From DASZGL01 sp035938875 (lineage in GTDB: Bacteria; Chloroflexota; Dormibacteria; Aeolococcales; Aeolococcaceae), in the NCBI GenBank assembly GCA_035938875.1, contig DASZGL010000030.1:1-13561 (forward strand): DNA of 13,561 nt. The letters run 5' to 3'. Positions 13,425-13,561 of the stretch are shown piece by piece; position 1 is the first letter of the stretch, and every line of letters begins with the position of its first letter. The translations under genes and the position numbers were made by a program. The notes under the pieces are model-generated. The model worked only from the letters and a program-made list of their open reading frames with translations, had not been told where the DNA came from and did no database searches.

Positions 13425-13561
13425 TCAACGCCGCCAGATGTCGACGAGCACGACCGTTGCCGGTCGCGTCGTCGCCTCGACAGCAAATGGCTCGGCGGTG
13501 TCGACGGTCACCGAGACCATGTCGACAAGCGCAGCACCTGCTGGATGATGGTCGGAAGGCG
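13425..13561 (-). CDS. C-terminal end of an unidentified minus-strand gene (5' part outside window)
   Basis: On the minus strand an open frame enters from the right edge and stops at TGA 13425-13427, giving 44 codons. The translation contains LVDMVSVTVDTAEPFAVEA and ends VVLVDIWRR. The alternating hydrophobic pattern suggests two beta strands at the end of a domain. It would be convergent with the propeller lipoprotein, whose stop is 30 bases away. No family can be named from so short a piece, and the frame could be a chance one in GC-rich DNA. Confidence 0.4.
   Translation of the reverse strand, partial: PSDHHPAGAALVDMVSVTVDTAEPFAVEATTRPATVVLVDIWRR

Noticed and set aside
1..13561. tRNA, rRNA, riboswitch, CRISPR array, insertion sequence or attachment site
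   Set aside because: I looked on both strands and saw no direct-repeat arrays, transposase motifs or cloverleaf-like sequence. The gaps between genes are too short for most of these.

Overview
The window is dense, strongly G+C-rich bacterial DNA. Genes lie on both strands, no intergenic gap exceeds about 125 bases, and there is no sign of phage, transposon, plasmid or CRISPR sequence. GTG and TTG starts, ATGA/GTGA overlaps, several -10-like boxes 7 bases before a start codon, and lipoprotein signal peptides point to a high-GC lineage of actinobacterial, Chloroflexota or Dormibacterota type. I cannot fix the phylum from the sequence. The gene content is mostly chromosomal housekeeping and stress functions.

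Layout. (1) 1-3051: a partial alpha/beta hydrolase on the minus strand faces an operon on the plus strand (winged-helix repressor, 93-aa protein of unknown function, MFS exporter; each junction overlaps by 4 bases). A promoter carrying a perfect 17-bp inverted repeat lies between them, which is the usual layout of a self-repressing efflux operon. (2) 3035-3628: a minus-strand lipoprotein whose 3' end overlaps the exporter gene. (3) 3736-5912: a ketopantoate reductase family gene followed 2 bases later by moeA (molybdenum cofactor). (4) 5944-7239, minus strand: a CADD/TenA-like diiron-fold protein followed by a DedA membrane protein. (5) 7362-8216: a SAM-dependent methyltransferase, convergent with a small lipoprotein at 8224-8727. 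(6) 8806-12165: an EF-G paralogue (EF-G2 type), then a BCP-type peroxiredoxin, then a dienelactone hydrolase family enzyme. (7) 12219-13394: a beta-propeller-like lipoprotein with an unclear start, followed by the C-terminal end of a minus-strand gene running off the window.

The main result is the peroxiredoxin gene at 10920-11384. Its catalytic cysteine codon is an in-frame TGA (11055-11057, residue 46, context DDTPG-U-T). Reading through gives a full-length 154-aa BCP. A perfect 7-bp stem with a 6-base loop starts 14 bases after the TGA and has the features of a bacterial SECIS element. This is very probably a selenocysteine-containing peroxiredoxin, which ordinary gene calling would cut into two pieces or miss. 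It has no cysteine at all, so it would be a 1-Sec enzyme without an internal resolving cysteine. The Sec machinery genes (selA, selB, selC, selD) are not in the window.

The second result is the CADD-like protein at 6586-7239. It keeps every position I recall as important in the self-sacrificing p-aminobenzoate synthase CADD of Chlamydia, including the tyrosine and lysine consumed in the reaction.
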